Shown: piece after piece, positions 17,679 through 26,902 of the stretch | Layout: each line of letters opens with the position of its first letter | How positions within the stretch are numbered: position 1 is the stretch's first letter | Made by a program: the position numbers and the translations under genes | The notes under the pieces: generated by a model | The model's input: the letters and a program-made list of their open reading frames with translations, nothing else | The model's database searches: none | What the model was told of the DNA's origin: nothing | Source: Acidimicrobiaceae bacterium | GTDB taxonomy: Bacteria; Actinomycetota; Acidimicrobiia; Acidimicrobiales; Aldehydirespiratoraceae | Assembly (NCBI GenBank): GCA_009837445.1 | Contig: VXTM01000020.1 | Span: forward strand, 47,694 to 111,693 | Reading direction: 5' to 3' | DNA: 64,000 nucleotides

Positions 17679-18782
17679 TCAGGTGAACAGGCCGGGCTGG
17701 GTGTCCGGGTCGCCTTCGGGCGGCTCCAGGCCGAGATGGATCCAGGCCGCGGCCGTGGCTACCCGGCCTCTGGGGGTGCGCATCAGCAGCCCCTGCTGGA
17801 TGAGGTAAGGCTCGTAGACGTCCTCCACCGTCTCGGTCGGCTCGCTGACCGCGATGGCCAGGGTGGACAGCCCGACGGGACCACCTCCGAAGTTGCGGCA
17901 CAGCGCCTCAATCACAGCTCGCGATGCCCGGTCCAGTCCCAGCTCGTCGACCCCGAAGAAGGCCAGCCCGTCGGCCGCGACCTTGGCGTCGACCCGGCCG
18001 TCGCGGTGCACTTCGGAGAAGTCGCGCACCTGCCGCAGCAGGCGGTTGGCTATCCGGGGGGTGCCCCGGGCCCGGCGGGCGATCTCGGCCGCGCCGGCGG
18101 TGTCGGTGCTGACGTCGAGGATCCCGGCGGTGCGCTCGGTGATCGACACCAGGTCGTCGACGGTGTAGAAGTCGAGCCGGGCCACCAGACCGAACCGGTC
18201 GCGCAGCGGCCCGGTGATCAGTCCGGTCCGGGTGGTCGCCCCGACGAGGGTGAACGGGGCCAGGTCCAGCGGGATGGAACGGGCGGCGGGGCCCTTGCCG
18301 AGCACGATGTCGATGCGGAAGTCCTCCATGGCCGGGTAGAGCACCTCCTCGACCGGCCGGGGCAGGCGATGGATCTCGTCGATGAAGAGCACGTCGCCGG
18401 ACTCCAGCTTGGTGAGCATGGCGGCCAGGTCGCCGGCCCGCTCCAGGGCCGGCCCCGAGGTCGACTGGAGATGGGCGCCGAGCTCGTTGGCCACGATGTG
18501 GGCCAGCGTGGTCTTCCCCAGGCCCGGCGGCCCCGCGAACAGTAGGTGGTCGACGGGCTCGCGCCGCTTGCGGGCCGCTCCGAGAAGCACATCGAGGTGT
18601 CCCTTGAGCTCGCTCTGGCCGACGAACTCCTCGAGGCTCCGGGGTCGCAGCGCCGCCTCGCCGAGGCGGTCGGAGGGCAGCCGGTCCGGCGACATCAGCT
18701 CGCGGTCGGCGGCCTCCGGCGGGCCGGGCTCGACCGCGGCACCATCGCCGGGCGGCCGGGCCAGGATCTCGGAGCGGGACAT
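17679..18782 (-). CDS. ruvB: Holliday junction branch migration DNA helicase RuvB
   Basis: A 367-residue AAA+ motor that drives Holliday junction migration with RuvA. It shows [20 protein letters not shown], Walker [14 protein letters not shown], Walker [17 protein letters not shown], sensor [18 protein letters not shown] with the arginine finger region, and the winged-helix part ending in [15 protein letters not shown]. The first ~35 residues are a disordered extension. It is 26 bp downstream of ruvA. Confidence 0.97.
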   Translation of the reverse strand: MSRSEILARPPGDGAAVEPGPPEAADRELMSPDRLPSDRLGEAALRPRSLEEFVGQSELKGHLDVLLGAARKRREPVDHLLFAGPPGLGKTTLAHIVANELGAHLQSTSGPALERAGDLAAMLTKLESGDVLFIDEIHRLPRPVEEVLYPAMEDFRIDIVLGKGPAARSIPLDLAPFTLVGATTRTGLITGPLRDRFGLVARLDFYTVDDLVSITERTAGILDVSTDTAGAAEIARRARGTPRIANRLLRQVRDFSEVHRDGRVDAKVAADGLAFFGVDELGLDRASRAVIEALCRNFGGGPVGLSTLAIAVSEPTETVEDVYEPYLIQQGLLMRTPRGRVATAAAWIHLGLEPPEGDPDTQPGLFT

Positions 18783-18808
18783 GGCGGCGACCCTACGCCC
18801 TCACGCTC

Positions 18809-19417
18809 TCAGCCGACACCGGCCAGCCGCCGCAGCGCCTCGCGCAACAGCAGGCCCGCGTCGTCGCCGGCGGGCAGGTCGGCCAGGACGGCCCTGATCT
18901 CCTCGGTGCCGTAGCCCAGCCCGTCGAGGGCAGCCCGCACATCGGTGCGGGCATCGTCGTAAGGGGCGGCGGGTGCGGACCCGTTGGTCGCGGGGGGCGC
19001 CTCCATCTCGGGCAGGTCGAGGCGCGACTTGAGCTCGACCAGCATTCGCACCGCGGTCTTGGGGCCCACTCCCGGCACCAGGCACAGCATGTCCACGTCG
19101 TCGGTGGCCACGGCCCGGCGGAGCCCGTCGGGATCGTGGACGGCGAGGATCGACAGCGCCATGGTCGGCCCCACGCCGCGGGCGCCGATGAGCGCCTCGA
19201 ACGTTCGCCGCTCGTCCAGCGTCGAGAAGCCGTACAGCGTCTGGGCGTCCTCGCGCACGATGTGGCTGGTGTGGACGAACACCTCGGAGCCCGGCGCGCC
19301 CACGGCCGCGGCGGTCCTGGGCGTGGCCTGCACCCGGTAGCCGACCCCGGACACCTCCACCACCAGCTCGGCGTCGGGCGACCGGGACAGGAGGACGCCC
19401 CGCAACGACCCGATCAT
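18809..19417 (-). CDS. ruvA: Holliday junction branch migration complex subunit RuvA
   Basis: A 202-residue DNA-binding subunit that targets RuvB to four-way junctions. It begins MIGSLRGVLL, the normal RuvA start, with domain I (VEVSGVGYRVQATPRT), the tandem helix-hairpin-helix domain II (ARGVGPTMALSIL and VPGVGPKTAVRMLVELK) and the small C-terminal domain III (DVRAALDGLGYGTEEI). The ATG overlaps the ruvC stop by 4 bp (ATGA), which rules out the longer upstream frame. Confidence 0.96.
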   Translation of the reverse strand: MIGSLRGVLLSRSPDAELVVEVSGVGYRVQATPRTAAAVGAPGSEVFVHTSHIVREDAQTLYGFSTLDERRTFEALIGARGVGPTMALSILAVHDPDGLRRAVATDDVDMLCLVPGVGPKTAVRMLVELKSRLDLPEMEAPPATNGSAPAAPYDDARTDVRAALDGLGYGTEEIRAVLADLPAGDDAGLLLREALRRLAGVG

Positions 19418-19938
19418 CGGGCGCCGCTCCCCACCGCAGCCCGCCCGGGCCGGTCCGGCGGCGCGGCGGAGGGACCCATGCGGGCCAGGTGGCACAGCGC
19501 CACCGCCACCGCGTCGGCGGCGTCAGCCGGACGCAGCAACTCTCCGAGCCCCAGCAGGACCCGGACCATCTCGGCCATCTGCTGCTTGTCGGCACCGCCC
19601 CAGCCGGCGACCGCCTCCTTGACCTCGTTGGGCGAGTACTCCACCACCTCGCAGCCGGCCGTAGCCGACTCCGCCATCACCACGCCCACGGCCTGCCCCA
19701 CCGACATGGCGGTGGCCACGTTCCGCTGGAACAGCACCCGCTCCACGGCCACCACATCGGGCCGCAGCTCAGCGATCAGCGAACGGACGTCGGCCTGCAG
19801 CTCGGCCAGCCGGGATGCCCGGTCCATCTCGGCGGGCGTGCTCAGCACGCCGGCCGCCTCGGCCACCGGACGGCGGCCCCGGCGCACCGCGCCGTACCCG
19901 CAGCGCGACAGCCCGGGGTCGATGCCCAATACGAACAT
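19414..19938 (-). CDS. ruvC: Crossover junction endodeoxyribonuclease RuvC
   Basis: A 174-residue resolvase that cuts Holliday junctions held by RuvAB. The acidic residues are in place: D7 in LGIDPGLSRCGYG, E66 in AVERVLFQRNVATA, and the C-terminal DAADAVAVALCH pair. The segment PNEVKEAVAGWGGADKQQM is also typical. The ATG at MFVLGIDPG is chosen; the frame upstream crosses repeat copy B and is not coding. First gene of the ruvC-ruvA-ruvB set. Confidence 0.96.
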   Translation of the reverse strand: MFVLGIDPGLSRCGYGAVRRGRRPVAEAAGVLSTPAEMDRASRLAELQADVRSLIAELRPDVVAVERVLFQRNVATAMSVGQAVGVVMAESATAGCEVVEYSPNEVKEAVAGWGGADKQQMAEMVRVLLGLGELLRPADAADAVAVALCHLARMGPSAAPPDRPGRAAVGSGAR

Positions 19939-19992
19939 GTGCGCGACTCTATTGGAGAGTTCCGCCGACCCCGCGGATGGCGCTCGGACCCT

Positions 19993-20086
19993 GGTTTCCC
20001 GCTCTTGTTCGCTTCGCTCACGGGCCGCTCGGGCCACGGCCTCGCTCTTATGGACGGGTTCGCTCGCCTGGCCGCTCGGCCTCTGG
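19993..20086 (+). repeat. Dispersed intergenic repeat, copy B
   Basis: The core starting GGTTTCCCGCTCTTGTTCGC and ending GGCCACGGCCTCGCTC is followed by a 26-base spacer and the tail CCGCTCGGCCTCTGG, which stops one base before the yebC stop codon. Its core is identical to copy C over the whole shared length and close to copy A. It fills most of the ruvC-yebC gap. Confidence 0.87.
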
Positions 20087-20087
20087 T

Positions 20088-20840
20088 CTAGCCGGCCAGC
20101 TCCTCTATGAGGTCGTCGCCGATGTCGAAGTTGCTGTGCACGTCCTGCACGTCGTCGAGGTCGTCGATGAGGTCCATCAGCTTCAGCACCGACCGGGCGG
20201 TGCCGGGCTCGGTCACCGCCACCGTGCTGCTGGGCAGCATCGTCAGATCGGCGCTGGCGAAGGAGATCTCGGCCTCGGCCAGGGCGTCGCGGACCGCGTT
20301 GAGGTCGCCGGGATCGGTGGTGACCCGCCACATGTCGCCCTCGGCGTCGAGGTCCTCGGCCCCGGCGTCGAGCACGACCATCATCAGGTCGTCCTCACTG
20401 GCCTCGGCCGACGGCACGAGCACGAGGCCCTTGCGCTCGAATTGCCAGGCGACCGAGCCGGGCTCTGCCAGCGAGCCGCCGTTGCGGGTGAGCGTGCTGC
20501 GGACCTCGCTGCCGGTGCGGTTGCGGTTGTCGGTGAGGCACTCGATGTAGAGCGCCACCCCTCCGGGGGCGTACCCCTCGTAGGTGACCGACTCGTAGCT
20601 GACGCCATCGAGCTCGCCGGTTCCCCGCTTCACGGCCCGTTCGATGGTGTCCAGCGGGACCGAGTTGTCGCGGGCCTTCTGGTACATGGTCCGCAGCGTC
20701 GGGTTGGCGTCCGGGTCCCCGCCGCCCTGCCGGGCGGCTACCTCGACCTGCTTGATCAGCTTGGCGAACAGCTTGCCCCGCTTGGCGTCGGCCGCGCCCT
20801 TGCGGTGCTTGATGGTCGCCCACTTGCTGTGCCCACTCAC
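20088..20840 (-). CDS. yebC: YebC/PmpR family protein (TACO1-like)
   Basis: A 250-residue protein beginning at a GTG with SGHSKWATIKHRKGAADAKR, the invariant N-terminus of the YebC family. Later parts include ARDNSVPLDTIERAVKRGTG and YEGYAPGGVALYIECLTDN. YebC proteins are described both as transcriptional regulators and as ribosome-associated factors easing polyproline stalling. The frame extends upstream through repeat copy C, but homology starts at this GTG. It stands between pdxT and ruvC, as in mycobacteria, flanked on both sides by the dispersed repeat. Confidence 0.95.
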   Translation of the reverse strand: MSGHSKWATIKHRKGAADAKRGKLFAKLIKQVEVAARQGGGDPDANPTLRTMYQKARDNSVPLDTIERAVKRGTGELDGVSYESVTYEGYAPGGVALYIECLTDNRNRTGSEVRSTLTRNGGSLAEPGSVAWQFERKGLVLVPSAEASEDDLMMVVLDAGAEDLDAEGDMWRVTTDPGDLNAVRDALAEAEISFASADLTMLPSSTVAVTEPGTARSVLKLMDLIDDLDDVQDVHSNFDIGDDLIEELAG

Positions 20841-20882
20841 CCGCCGGAGGTTACCCACCCAAGCGCGTGCGGTGACGGCCGC

Positions 20883-20951
20883 GGTTTCCCGCTCTTGTTC
20901 GCTTCGCTCACGGGCCGCTCGGGCCACGGCCTCGCTCCGCTCGGCCTCTGG
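20883..20951 (+). repeat. Dispersed intergenic repeat, copy C (short form)
   Basis: It has the same core as copy B (from GGTTTCCCGCTCTTG to GGCCTCGCTC) joined almost directly to the tail CGCTCGGCCTCTGG; the 26-27-base spacer present in copies A and B is missing. It lies between the yebC start and the pdxT stop, in the same orientation as copy B about 0.9 kb away, so yebC is bracketed by two direct copies. Confidence 0.87.
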
Positions 20952-20963
20952 CGGCCCGGGATG

Positions 20964-21536
20964 CTACAAGTCAGCCAGGAATCGGGCGTGCAGGCGCTCG
21001 TCGCCGGACAGCTCGGGATGGAAGGCGGCCACCGTCACCCGGCCCGACCGGCACAGCACCGGCCGTTCCTCGTGGCGGGCCAGCACCTCCACTCCCGGCC
21101 CGGCCCGTTCCACGACCGGGGCCCGGATGAACACCGCATGGAACGGCGACTCCAGGCCGTCCACGTCGATGTCGGCCTCGAAACTCTCGATCTGCGTGCC
21201 GTAGGCGTTGCGCCGCACGGTTATGTCCACCATTCCCAGGGAGTGCTGGTCGGCCCGCCCGTCCACCACCTCGCGGGCCAGCAGGATCATCCCGGCGCAC
21301 GTTCCAAGAACCGCCATCCCGGCGTTGAGGCGCTCCGAGAGGGGCTCCAGCAGCTCGGAGCGCTCGAGCAGCATCGACATGGTGGTGGACTCCCCGCCGG
21401 GCATGACCAGAGCGTCGACCTCGGCGAGCTGCCGGGGCGTGCGGACCTCGTCGGTGCGGGCACCGAGCTTGTCGAGGATGGCACCGTGCGCGGCGAACCC
21501 CCCTTGCAGGGCGAGTACGCCGATGCGGGGCTTCAC
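20964..21536 (-). CDS. pdxT: Pyridoxal 5'-phosphate synthase glutaminase subunit PdxT
   Basis: A 190-residue class I glutamine amidotransferase that feeds ammonia to PdxS for vitamin B6 synthesis. It starts at GTG ([17 protein letters not shown]). The triad is visible: nucleophile in [11 protein letters not shown], and His and Glu in [14 protein letters not shown]; the GGESTT oxyanion loop is in [13 protein letters not shown]. The GTG overlaps the pdxS stop by 4 bp, so the frame extending further upstream is shadow. Confidence 0.96.
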   Translation of the reverse strand: MKPRIGVLALQGGFAAHGAILDKLGARTDEVRTPRQLAEVDALVMPGGESTTMSMLLERSELLEPLSERLNAGMAVLGTCAGMILLAREVVDGRADQHSLGMVDITVRRNAYGTQIESFEADIDVDGLESPFHAVFIRAPVVERAGPGVEVLARHEERPVLCRSGRVTVAAFHPELSGDERLHARFLADL

Positions 21537-22465
21537 CAACCCCGTTCTGCCATCTTGGTGGTGAGAGCGGCCGTCTCGAGGCCGGCCATGGCCTTGCCCA
21601 GCCCTGCGCTGATCTTGGCGAGAATGTCCGGGTCGCGGAAGTGGGTGACGGCCTCCACTATGGCCGACGCCATCTTGGGCGGGTCGGAGCTCTTGAAGAT
21701 CCCTGACCCCACGAACACCGCCTCCGCCCCCAGTTGCATGACCAGCGAGGCGTCGGCCGGCGTCGCGATGCCGCCCGCACAGAACAGCGGCACCGGGAGA
21801 ACCCCGGTATCGGCGATCTCCTGCACCAGCGGCAACGGCGCCCGCAACTGCTTGGCCCACTCGAACAGTTCGGCCTCGTCGCCAGCGGCCGCGATCCTGC
21901 GGATGTCGCCGGTGATCGAGCGGAGGTGGCGGACCGCCTCGACGATGTTGCCGGTGCCGGCCTCCCCCTTGGACCGGATCATGCAGGCGCCCTCGCCGAT
22001 CCGGCGGAGCGCCTCCCCCAGGTTCGTGGCTCCACACACGAACGGCACCGTGAAGGCCCACTTATCGATGTGATGGACCTCATCGGCGGGGGTGAGAACC
22101 TCCGACTCGTCCACGTAGTCGACCCCGAGGGCCTGGAGGATCTGGGCCTCTCCGAAGTGGCCGATCCTGGCCTTGGCCATCACCGGGATGCTCACCGCGG
22201 CCTGGACACCCTGGATCATCTCGGGATCGGACATCCGCGACACGCCTCCGTGGGCGCGGATGTCGGCGGGCACCCTCTCCAGCGCCATGACCGAGACCGC
22301 CCCGGCATCCTCGGCGATCCGGGCCTGCTCAGGTGTGACGACGTCCATGATCACGCCGCCTTTGAGCATCTCGGCCAGGCCCCGCTTCACGAGGGTGGTG
22401 CCGGTGGCCGGCCGGTTCTGTCCGGCAGCGGCGCCTGCCGCGCTGGTCTCGGTGTGGGCGGACAT
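21533..22465 (-). CDS. pdxS: Pyridoxal 5'-phosphate synthase lyase subunit PdxS
   Basis: A 310-residue TIM-barrel enzyme making PLP from ribose 5-phosphate, glyceraldehyde 3-phosphate and ammonia. Seen: [35 protein letters not shown] (with the lysine-pair region), [35 protein letters not shown], and [14 protein letters not shown]. Length is slightly above the usual ~295 because of a 20-residue N-terminal tail. First gene of pdxS-pdxT. Confidence 0.97.
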   Translation of the reverse strand: MSAHTETSAAGAAAGQNRPATGTTLVKRGLAEMLKGGVIMDVVTPEQARIAEDAGAVSVMALERVPADIRAHGGVSRMSDPEMIQGVQAAVSIPVMAKARIGHFGEAQILQALGVDYVDESEVLTPADEVHHIDKWAFTVPFVCGATNLGEALRRIGEGACMIRSKGEAGTGNIVEAVRHLRSITGDIRRIAAAGDEAELFEWAKQLRAPLPLVQEIADTGVLPVPLFCAGGIATPADASLVMQLGAEAVFVGSGIFKSSDPPKMASAIVEAVTHFRDPDILAKISAGLGKAMAGLETAALTTKMAERGW

Positions 22466-22514
22466 GGCGTCAAGCCTAGAGGCCGAGCGGATGAGCGCGC
22501 CCCGATGCCGGCGC

Positions 22515-24095
22515 CTAGGGGATTATGGCCGCCTCGTGGGCCTCCCTGGCCTCAGCCAGCATCCGGGTCCCGTTGTAGGCGTAGAGAACCTTGGCCTCCG
22601 TCACCGGGAAGCGCCGGCTGCTGTTGGCGATCAGGATCCATGTCGGGCCGGGCGAGAAGCTCAGCGGATTTCCCGCGGTATCGACGAACCGGATCCCGGC
22701 CCGGTCCTCGGTGCGCTCCCAGACAGCCTCGTGGACCGCGCCCTCGGTCAACACAAGCGCATCGCCGGTGCCGAACGACACGGTGAGGGGGGACTCCGGG
22801 TCGGCGGGCGCGTACCGGTGGGTCATCCACACCACAGCCACATTGACCGGGGCCACCTCTTTCGGGCCGAAGTCGGTCTCGGTCATCATCAGGCGGCCGT
22901 CCTGGATCCGCACCCATCCGCGCACGGCAGGGTCCCAAATATGCGACACGACGTTGTTCGTGGGCAGGTGGTAGGTGACGGTGACGCCTATCGCGCCGGC
23001 GATGCCAGCGGGGTTGGACGTGCCGTAGTTGAGCAGTGGCACCACCGGCGCCTCCAGCTGCCCGCCCCGGAGGGCAGCGCCGTCCGAATCTGTGAGGCTC
23101 TCGCTGTGGAAGTAGAGGTTGTGCGGGGACCGACGAGCAGGGTCGCGGGAATAAGGCACGAAGGTCCTCATGCCTCCGACGTCGACGATGGTCCCTGCCC
23201 TCTCGGCCCGGCGTGTCTCCGACAGGACCGTCGGGTTCGCCCCGGACGACGCCAGGTAGGGCCTCGACAGGTCGGCGAGGAGGTCGAAGTCGCTTGTCCG
23301 CACGGAGCGGACCGGACCGACGCGACTGGGTATCTCCGAATGGAACACCGCCAAAAACCTGCTCTCGCCCCCCTCGATCAGCGTCTCGTAGACGATGTCG
23401 GCCGCGGCGAGCCCCGCCTGGGGGCGGGAGCGCCGGCCGCTGTTGCCCACCTTCACGGCCAAGGCTCGGCGCTGGTCCAGGGTCGGATCGGTGGTCAACT
23501 CGCCGGTGAGGGGAGCCCGCGGAGCGTCGGGGTCCGTCTCCGGCACTCCTATGTCGATGGTCTCACCGCTCTCCGGGGTTGTCGCCACCTCGGCTCCGCT
23601 GTCGGACTCGGTACTCCCGGCTTCCGCGCCCCCGGCGACTCCGTCATCAGCTTCGGCGTCCCCGGCTTCGTCACCCCCGGCGTCGGCGCTCCCGGCTTCG
23701 GTCGTCTCGCCGGAACCCGCGACGGCATCGCTCTCAGCCGCGAGGCTGCCGTTACCGTCTGCTGCGGCGCTGCCCTCCACGCCGTCCTCCTCAGTTCCGA
23801 CCGGATCGGGAACATCGTGCGGACTGTCGCCGTCGGGAGCATCGCCGGTAACGGTGGAACCGGCAGGGGCGGTGGGATCAGGCTCCGGCGTGGGCGGCGG
23901 ATCCCCCGGCAACTGGGCCACGCCGGGCTCGACGGGATCGCCACTCCCATTCGGTGAGCCGCTACACGCGACGGCCAGCGCGACCGCCGCAGCCGCCGCA
24001 AGGGAGGCCAGCAGGGCCGGCGGGAGTCTCAAACGGGTCGGCACCCGCTTGGAGACGAAGCTGCCTGCGGCCTGCGGACGCAGCCGCGGGACCAT
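22515..24095 (-). CDS. DUF3048 domain-containing lipoprotein (YerB-like)
   Basis: A 526-residue exported protein. A basic N-terminus and a hydrophobic stretch end at a probable lipobox cysteine (LAVAC, C44). Residues about 45-190 are a disordered linker rich in Asp, Glu, Gly, Ser and Ala. The DUF3048 N-terminal domain follows ([54 protein letters not shown]), then the C-terminal domain (ISDR-like [11 protein letters not shown]). The family, typified by Bacillus YerB, has no settled function. Its ATG shares one base with the stop of the M48-like gene. Confidence 0.85.
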   Translation of the reverse strand: MVPRLRPQAAGSFVSKRVPTRLRLPPALLASLAAAAAVALAVACSGSPNGSGDPVEPGVAQLPGDPPPTPEPDPTAPAGSTVTGDAPDGDSPHDVPDPVGTEEDGVEGSAAADGNGSLAAESDAVAGSGETTEAGSADAGGDEAGDAEADDGVAGGAEAGSTESDSGAEVATTPESGETIDIGVPETDPDAPRAPLTGELTTDPTLDQRRALAVKVGNSGRRSRPQAGLAAADIVYETLIEGGESRFLAVFHSEIPSRVGPVRSVRTSDFDLLADLSRPYLASSGANPTVLSETRRAERAGTIVDVGGMRTFVPYSRDPARRSPHNLYFHSESLTDSDGAALRGGQLEAPVVPLLNYGTSNPAGIAGAIGVTVTYHLPTNNVVSHIWDPAVRGWVRIQDGRLMMTETDFGPKEVAPVNVAVVWMTHRYAPADPESPLTVSFGTGDALVLTEGAVHEAVWERTEDRAGIRFVDTAGNPLSFSPGPTWILIANSSRRFPVTEAKVLYAYNGTRMLAEAREAHEAAIIP

Positions 24096-24826
24096 CAGAT
24101 CTCGCCGAGTAGGTCGATCCGCTGAGCCATCGATGGCCGCGTCCCAGCCGCGGGCCCAGCCCCCTGGGGCGCCGCAAGCCAGAGATGATCGGCCGCGTCG
24201 GATGCCCTGAGGTCGGCCGCAGCCTCAGCCTTCGACAGGGCGGAGGCCAAGGCAGGCGGGTAGCTGGTTAGGCGGACGGCCTCGATGTCGATGTCGGTCA
24301 CCCGGTCATCGCCGGTGGCGCCGGTGGAAAGGTGGGCGGCGAGGGCTCCGATTCCGGGGATCCGGGCGACACTGGCCCGCGCCGTCTCGATGGCCACTCC
24401 ACGTCGGATCTCGCACAGTTGGCGAGCCACCACCGCTTCCAACTCCAAGCGGTCGAGCTCCATCAGTGCCCCGCGGGTCAGGATCAGGTGGGCAGCGAGC
24501 TCGCGTCGACCCGCCGACGCCGCGTTGATCGCCGGCGTCTCCACCACATGCAGCGACGGCCGGTTGAATCCGTGGGTGGTGCAAAGGCCATCGACGAGGT
24601 TCTCGAGCCGCGGGTACTCGCCGCGGGCCAGCGGCCGCGCTCCGAGAGCTGCCAGCGCCCACTGGGGTGCCTTCACCCACAGCGTCGCGGCCACGGCCAG
24701 ACCACCAACCACCGAGGGAATGACCGCCGTGAGGGGCGCCACGCCGGCGATCCAGCAGATCACCCAGCAGACGAGGGCAGCGATGGCGGCCGGGGGAGCG
24801 ATGACGGCTACGGGGTGATTCCTCAA
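24095..24826 (-). CDS. M48/HtpX-like membrane protein without the zinc-binding residues
   Basis: A 243-residue protein with two N-terminal membrane helices (about 6-30 and 31-50), then a fold that follows HtpX closely: NAASAGRRELAAHLILTRGA and LELEAVVARQLCEI, where active enzymes have A-H-E-x-x-H. Here the HExxH positions (about 135-139) read RQLCE, and the third ligand region before AVRLTSYPPALASAL lacks the usual glutamate. It is therefore probably not an active protease. The start is a TTG, the only start codon available before the first helix. It is coupled to the DUF3048 lipoprotein gene by a 1 bp overlap. Confidence 0.72.
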   Translation of the reverse strand: MRNHPVAVIAPPAAIAALVCWVICWIAGVAPLTAVIPSVVGGLAVAATLWVKAPQWALAALGARPLARGEYPRLENLVDGLCTTHGFNRPSLHVVETPAINAASAGRRELAAHLILTRGALMELDRLELEAVVARQLCEIRRGVAIETARASVARIPGIGALAAHLSTGATGDDRVTDIDIEAVRLTSYPPALASALSKAEAAADLRASDAADHLWLAAPQGAGPAAGTRPSMAQRIDLLGEI

Positions 24827-24882
24827 GGCGCTCTGCGGTGTAGCGGACGTTCCGGGCTGCCACCGTATCCCCGCGACCGTCG

Positions 24883-25974
24883 CTAACCCCGTCCGGTGCT
24901 GGTCGACACCGCGATCCGCTCGTAGCGCCGGAGATACTGATCGGCGAGACCGGACATGGAGAAGGCCTCCGCTCTCACGTGTCCGGCCTCGACTAGCCGC
25001 GACGACTCGGAGGCACTCGAGAGCGCCCGGTCGATGGCGCCCGCCAGCGCCTGGGAGTCACCCGGCGGCACCAGCAGCGCGTCCAAGTCCGGTCGGGCCA
25101 CATTGCGGTAACCGGGAAGGTCGCTGGCCACCACCGCGGTGCCCGCGGCCATCGCCTCCAGCAGTACGATGCCGAAGGACTCCCCTCTCAGCGACGGAGC
25201 GCAGAACACGTCGGCCCCTTTGAGCCGGGCGATCTTCTCGCTGTCGGTGATCGTGCCCAGCCACTCGATGCGAGGGTCGTCCGCCATGCGAGCCTGCAGG
25301 GCCCCCGTCTCGGGACCCGAACCGGCAACCCACAGCCTTACCGTCTCCGGCAGCCGTGCCAGCGCATCGAGAAGGACGCCGAGACCCTTGCGGGGCTCGT
25401 GGCGGCCGATGAACAGGACGGTCGGGCCGTCGGTGGAGGCCGGCTCGGCCGCCTGGTAGGGGGCCAGCTCCACACCGTTGTAGAGCAGCTCGTAGCTGCC
25501 GCCCAGCGCGTCGCGGGCGGTGTCCCGGGCGTCGGGCGAGACCGCCACCCTCAAGTCGAGGCGGTTGGCGAGGAAGCGGGTGGCTCGGGGGAGCAGGTCG
25601 TAGGCGAGCGAGCCGCCGGCGAGATGGAAGGTCCCGAGCAGGGGCGCGGACCTCACCAGCAGAGCGGTCATGGTCGGGCCCGGCGCCAGGGGTTCGTGGA
25701 GATGGATGACGTCGAAGGACTCGTCCCGCATGGCTCGAATGGCCCGCAACTGGCACGACGGGTCGGGCGCCACCGGGGCAATGGAGCCGTTGGCGATCGC
25801 GGGCAGGCTGTTCCCGAGGGGGGTCACGTTGGGATCGGGCGGCGGGCCGTCGCAGGGGCCGAGCACCCGGGTGGGATGCCCGCTGCGGCTGAGCGCCCGA
25901 GCCAGCCCGAGAACCTGCATCTGCACACCGCCGGGCAGGGTGAGGCTGTACGGGCAGATGATGCCTATCCGCAC
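24883..25974 (-). CDS. pimA: GT4 glycosyltransferase, probable phosphatidylinositol mannosyltransferase PimA
   Basis: A 363-residue GT-B enzyme that probably moves mannose from GDP-mannose to phosphatidylinositol on the inner face of the membrane. It opens RIGIICPYSLTLPGGVQMQV, as PimA does, with HLHEPLAPGPTM, VLFIGRHEPRKGLGVLLDAL and the GT4 donor site RGESFGIVLLEAMAAGTAV. The GTG start is used. It ends a pgsA-acyltransferase-pimA unit, matching Rv2612c-Rv2610c in M. tuberculosis, which supports the specific assignment. Confidence 0.88.
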   Translation of the reverse strand: MRIGIICPYSLTLPGGVQMQVLGLARALSRSGHPTRVLGPCDGPPPDPNVTPLGNSLPAIANGSIAPVAPDPSCQLRAIRAMRDESFDVIHLHEPLAPGPTMTALLVRSAPLLGTFHLAGGSLAYDLLPRATRFLANRLDLRVAVSPDARDTARDALGGSYELLYNGVELAPYQAAEPASTDGPTVLFIGRHEPRKGLGVLLDALARLPETVRLWVAGSGPETGALQARMADDPRIEWLGTITDSEKIARLKGADVFCAPSLRGESFGIVLLEAMAAGTAVVASDLPGYRNVARPDLDALLVPPGDSQALAGAIDRALSSASESSRLVEAGHVRAEAFSMSGLADQYLRRYERIAVSTSTGRG

Positions 25975-25984
25975 CCTTGAGAGG

Positions 25985-26896
25985 CTAGATGTTGCGCAGC
26001 CAGTCCGGGACGGGTTGTCCGAGCGCCGCGTAGTCGCTGGGCCAGTTGGGTGACATCAAGTGCCACTGCTCGGGCGCGGCCCGGATCAGCTGCTCGAGGG
26101 CCGCGGCGTAGGCCTGGACGACGCGGGACACGTCGGCGCGGATGCCGCCGAGCCGCCGGGTGTCGAGTGGGGGTGCCGCGACGGCGTGGCGTCCAGGCCC
26201 CCGCCAGTACACCGCGGCGGGGATGAGGGGGGCGCCCGTGCGCAGCGCCAGCAGAGCCGGACCGGCCGGCAGCCGGGTCCGCTCCCCGAAGAACTCGACC
26301 TCGACGCCGTTGCCGGCGACATCCCGGTCCGCCAGCAAGCACACGACATCGCCACGCCGTATCGCGGCCACCAGGCGCCCGCCCGCGTCCGGCCCGAGGG
26401 GGACGATGTCCATGCCCAGCCGCCGGCGGAAGGACGTGAACCACTCGAACACCTCGGGAGGCTCGAGCGGCTCGACCACCGCCGTCACCTTCACCTTGGG
26501 GATGAGTGCAAGCCACCATGCCGCCCACTCCCAGGTGCCCAGGTGCGGCATGACCAGGATCGGTCCGGTGCCGGAGCGGACGGCGCGCTCGATGGCGTCG
26601 ACCCCCTCGTAGCCGAACCCCGCGTCGATGGCAGCCGGATCGATGCTCGGCAGCTTGAAGCTCTCCAGGTAGTACCGGGCGTACCAGTCGAAGACGGCAG
26701 TCACCCGGCGGGCGGCCTCGGCCCGTCCCATCGGACGGTCCAGGGCCCTCTCCAGGTTGCGCCGGACCAGCAGCCGCTTGTCACCGCTCACGGCCGCGGC
26801 TGCCAGCGCAGCGCCCAGCGCCCCGCTCCTGGCTACGGCTGACGGGGCGCGGCGGGCGAAGAACTCGCCGGCCCGGTAGGCCGACACTGACGGCAT
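25985..26896 (-). CDS. Phosphatidylinositol mannoside acyltransferase (PatA/LpxL-like)
   Basis: A 303-residue member of the lauroyl/myristoyl acyltransferase family. The HX4E catalytic motif is in MPHLGTWEWAAWW (H118, E123), followed by RRGDVVCLLADRDVAG and the second block FFGERTRLPAGPALLALRTG. In actinobacteria this gene acylates the mannose of PIM1/PIM2. It lies 6 bp after pgsA and 10 bp before pimA, so the three are one operon. Confidence 0.88.
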   Translation of the reverse strand: MPSVSAYRAGEFFARRAPSAVARSGALGAALAAAAVSGDKRLLVRRNLERALDRPMGRAEAARRVTAVFDWYARYYLESFKLPSIDPAAIDAGFGYEGVDAIERAVRSGTGPILVMPHLGTWEWAAWWLALIPKVKVTAVVEPLEPPEVFEWFTSFRRRLGMDIVPLGPDAGGRLVAAIRRGDVVCLLADRDVAGNGVEVEFFGERTRLPAGPALLALRTGAPLIPAAVYWRGPGRHAVAAPPLDTRRLGGIRADVSRVVQAYAAALEQLIRAAPEQWHLMSPNWPSDYAALGQPVPDWLRNI

Positions 26897-26902
26897 GGCG
26901 AA

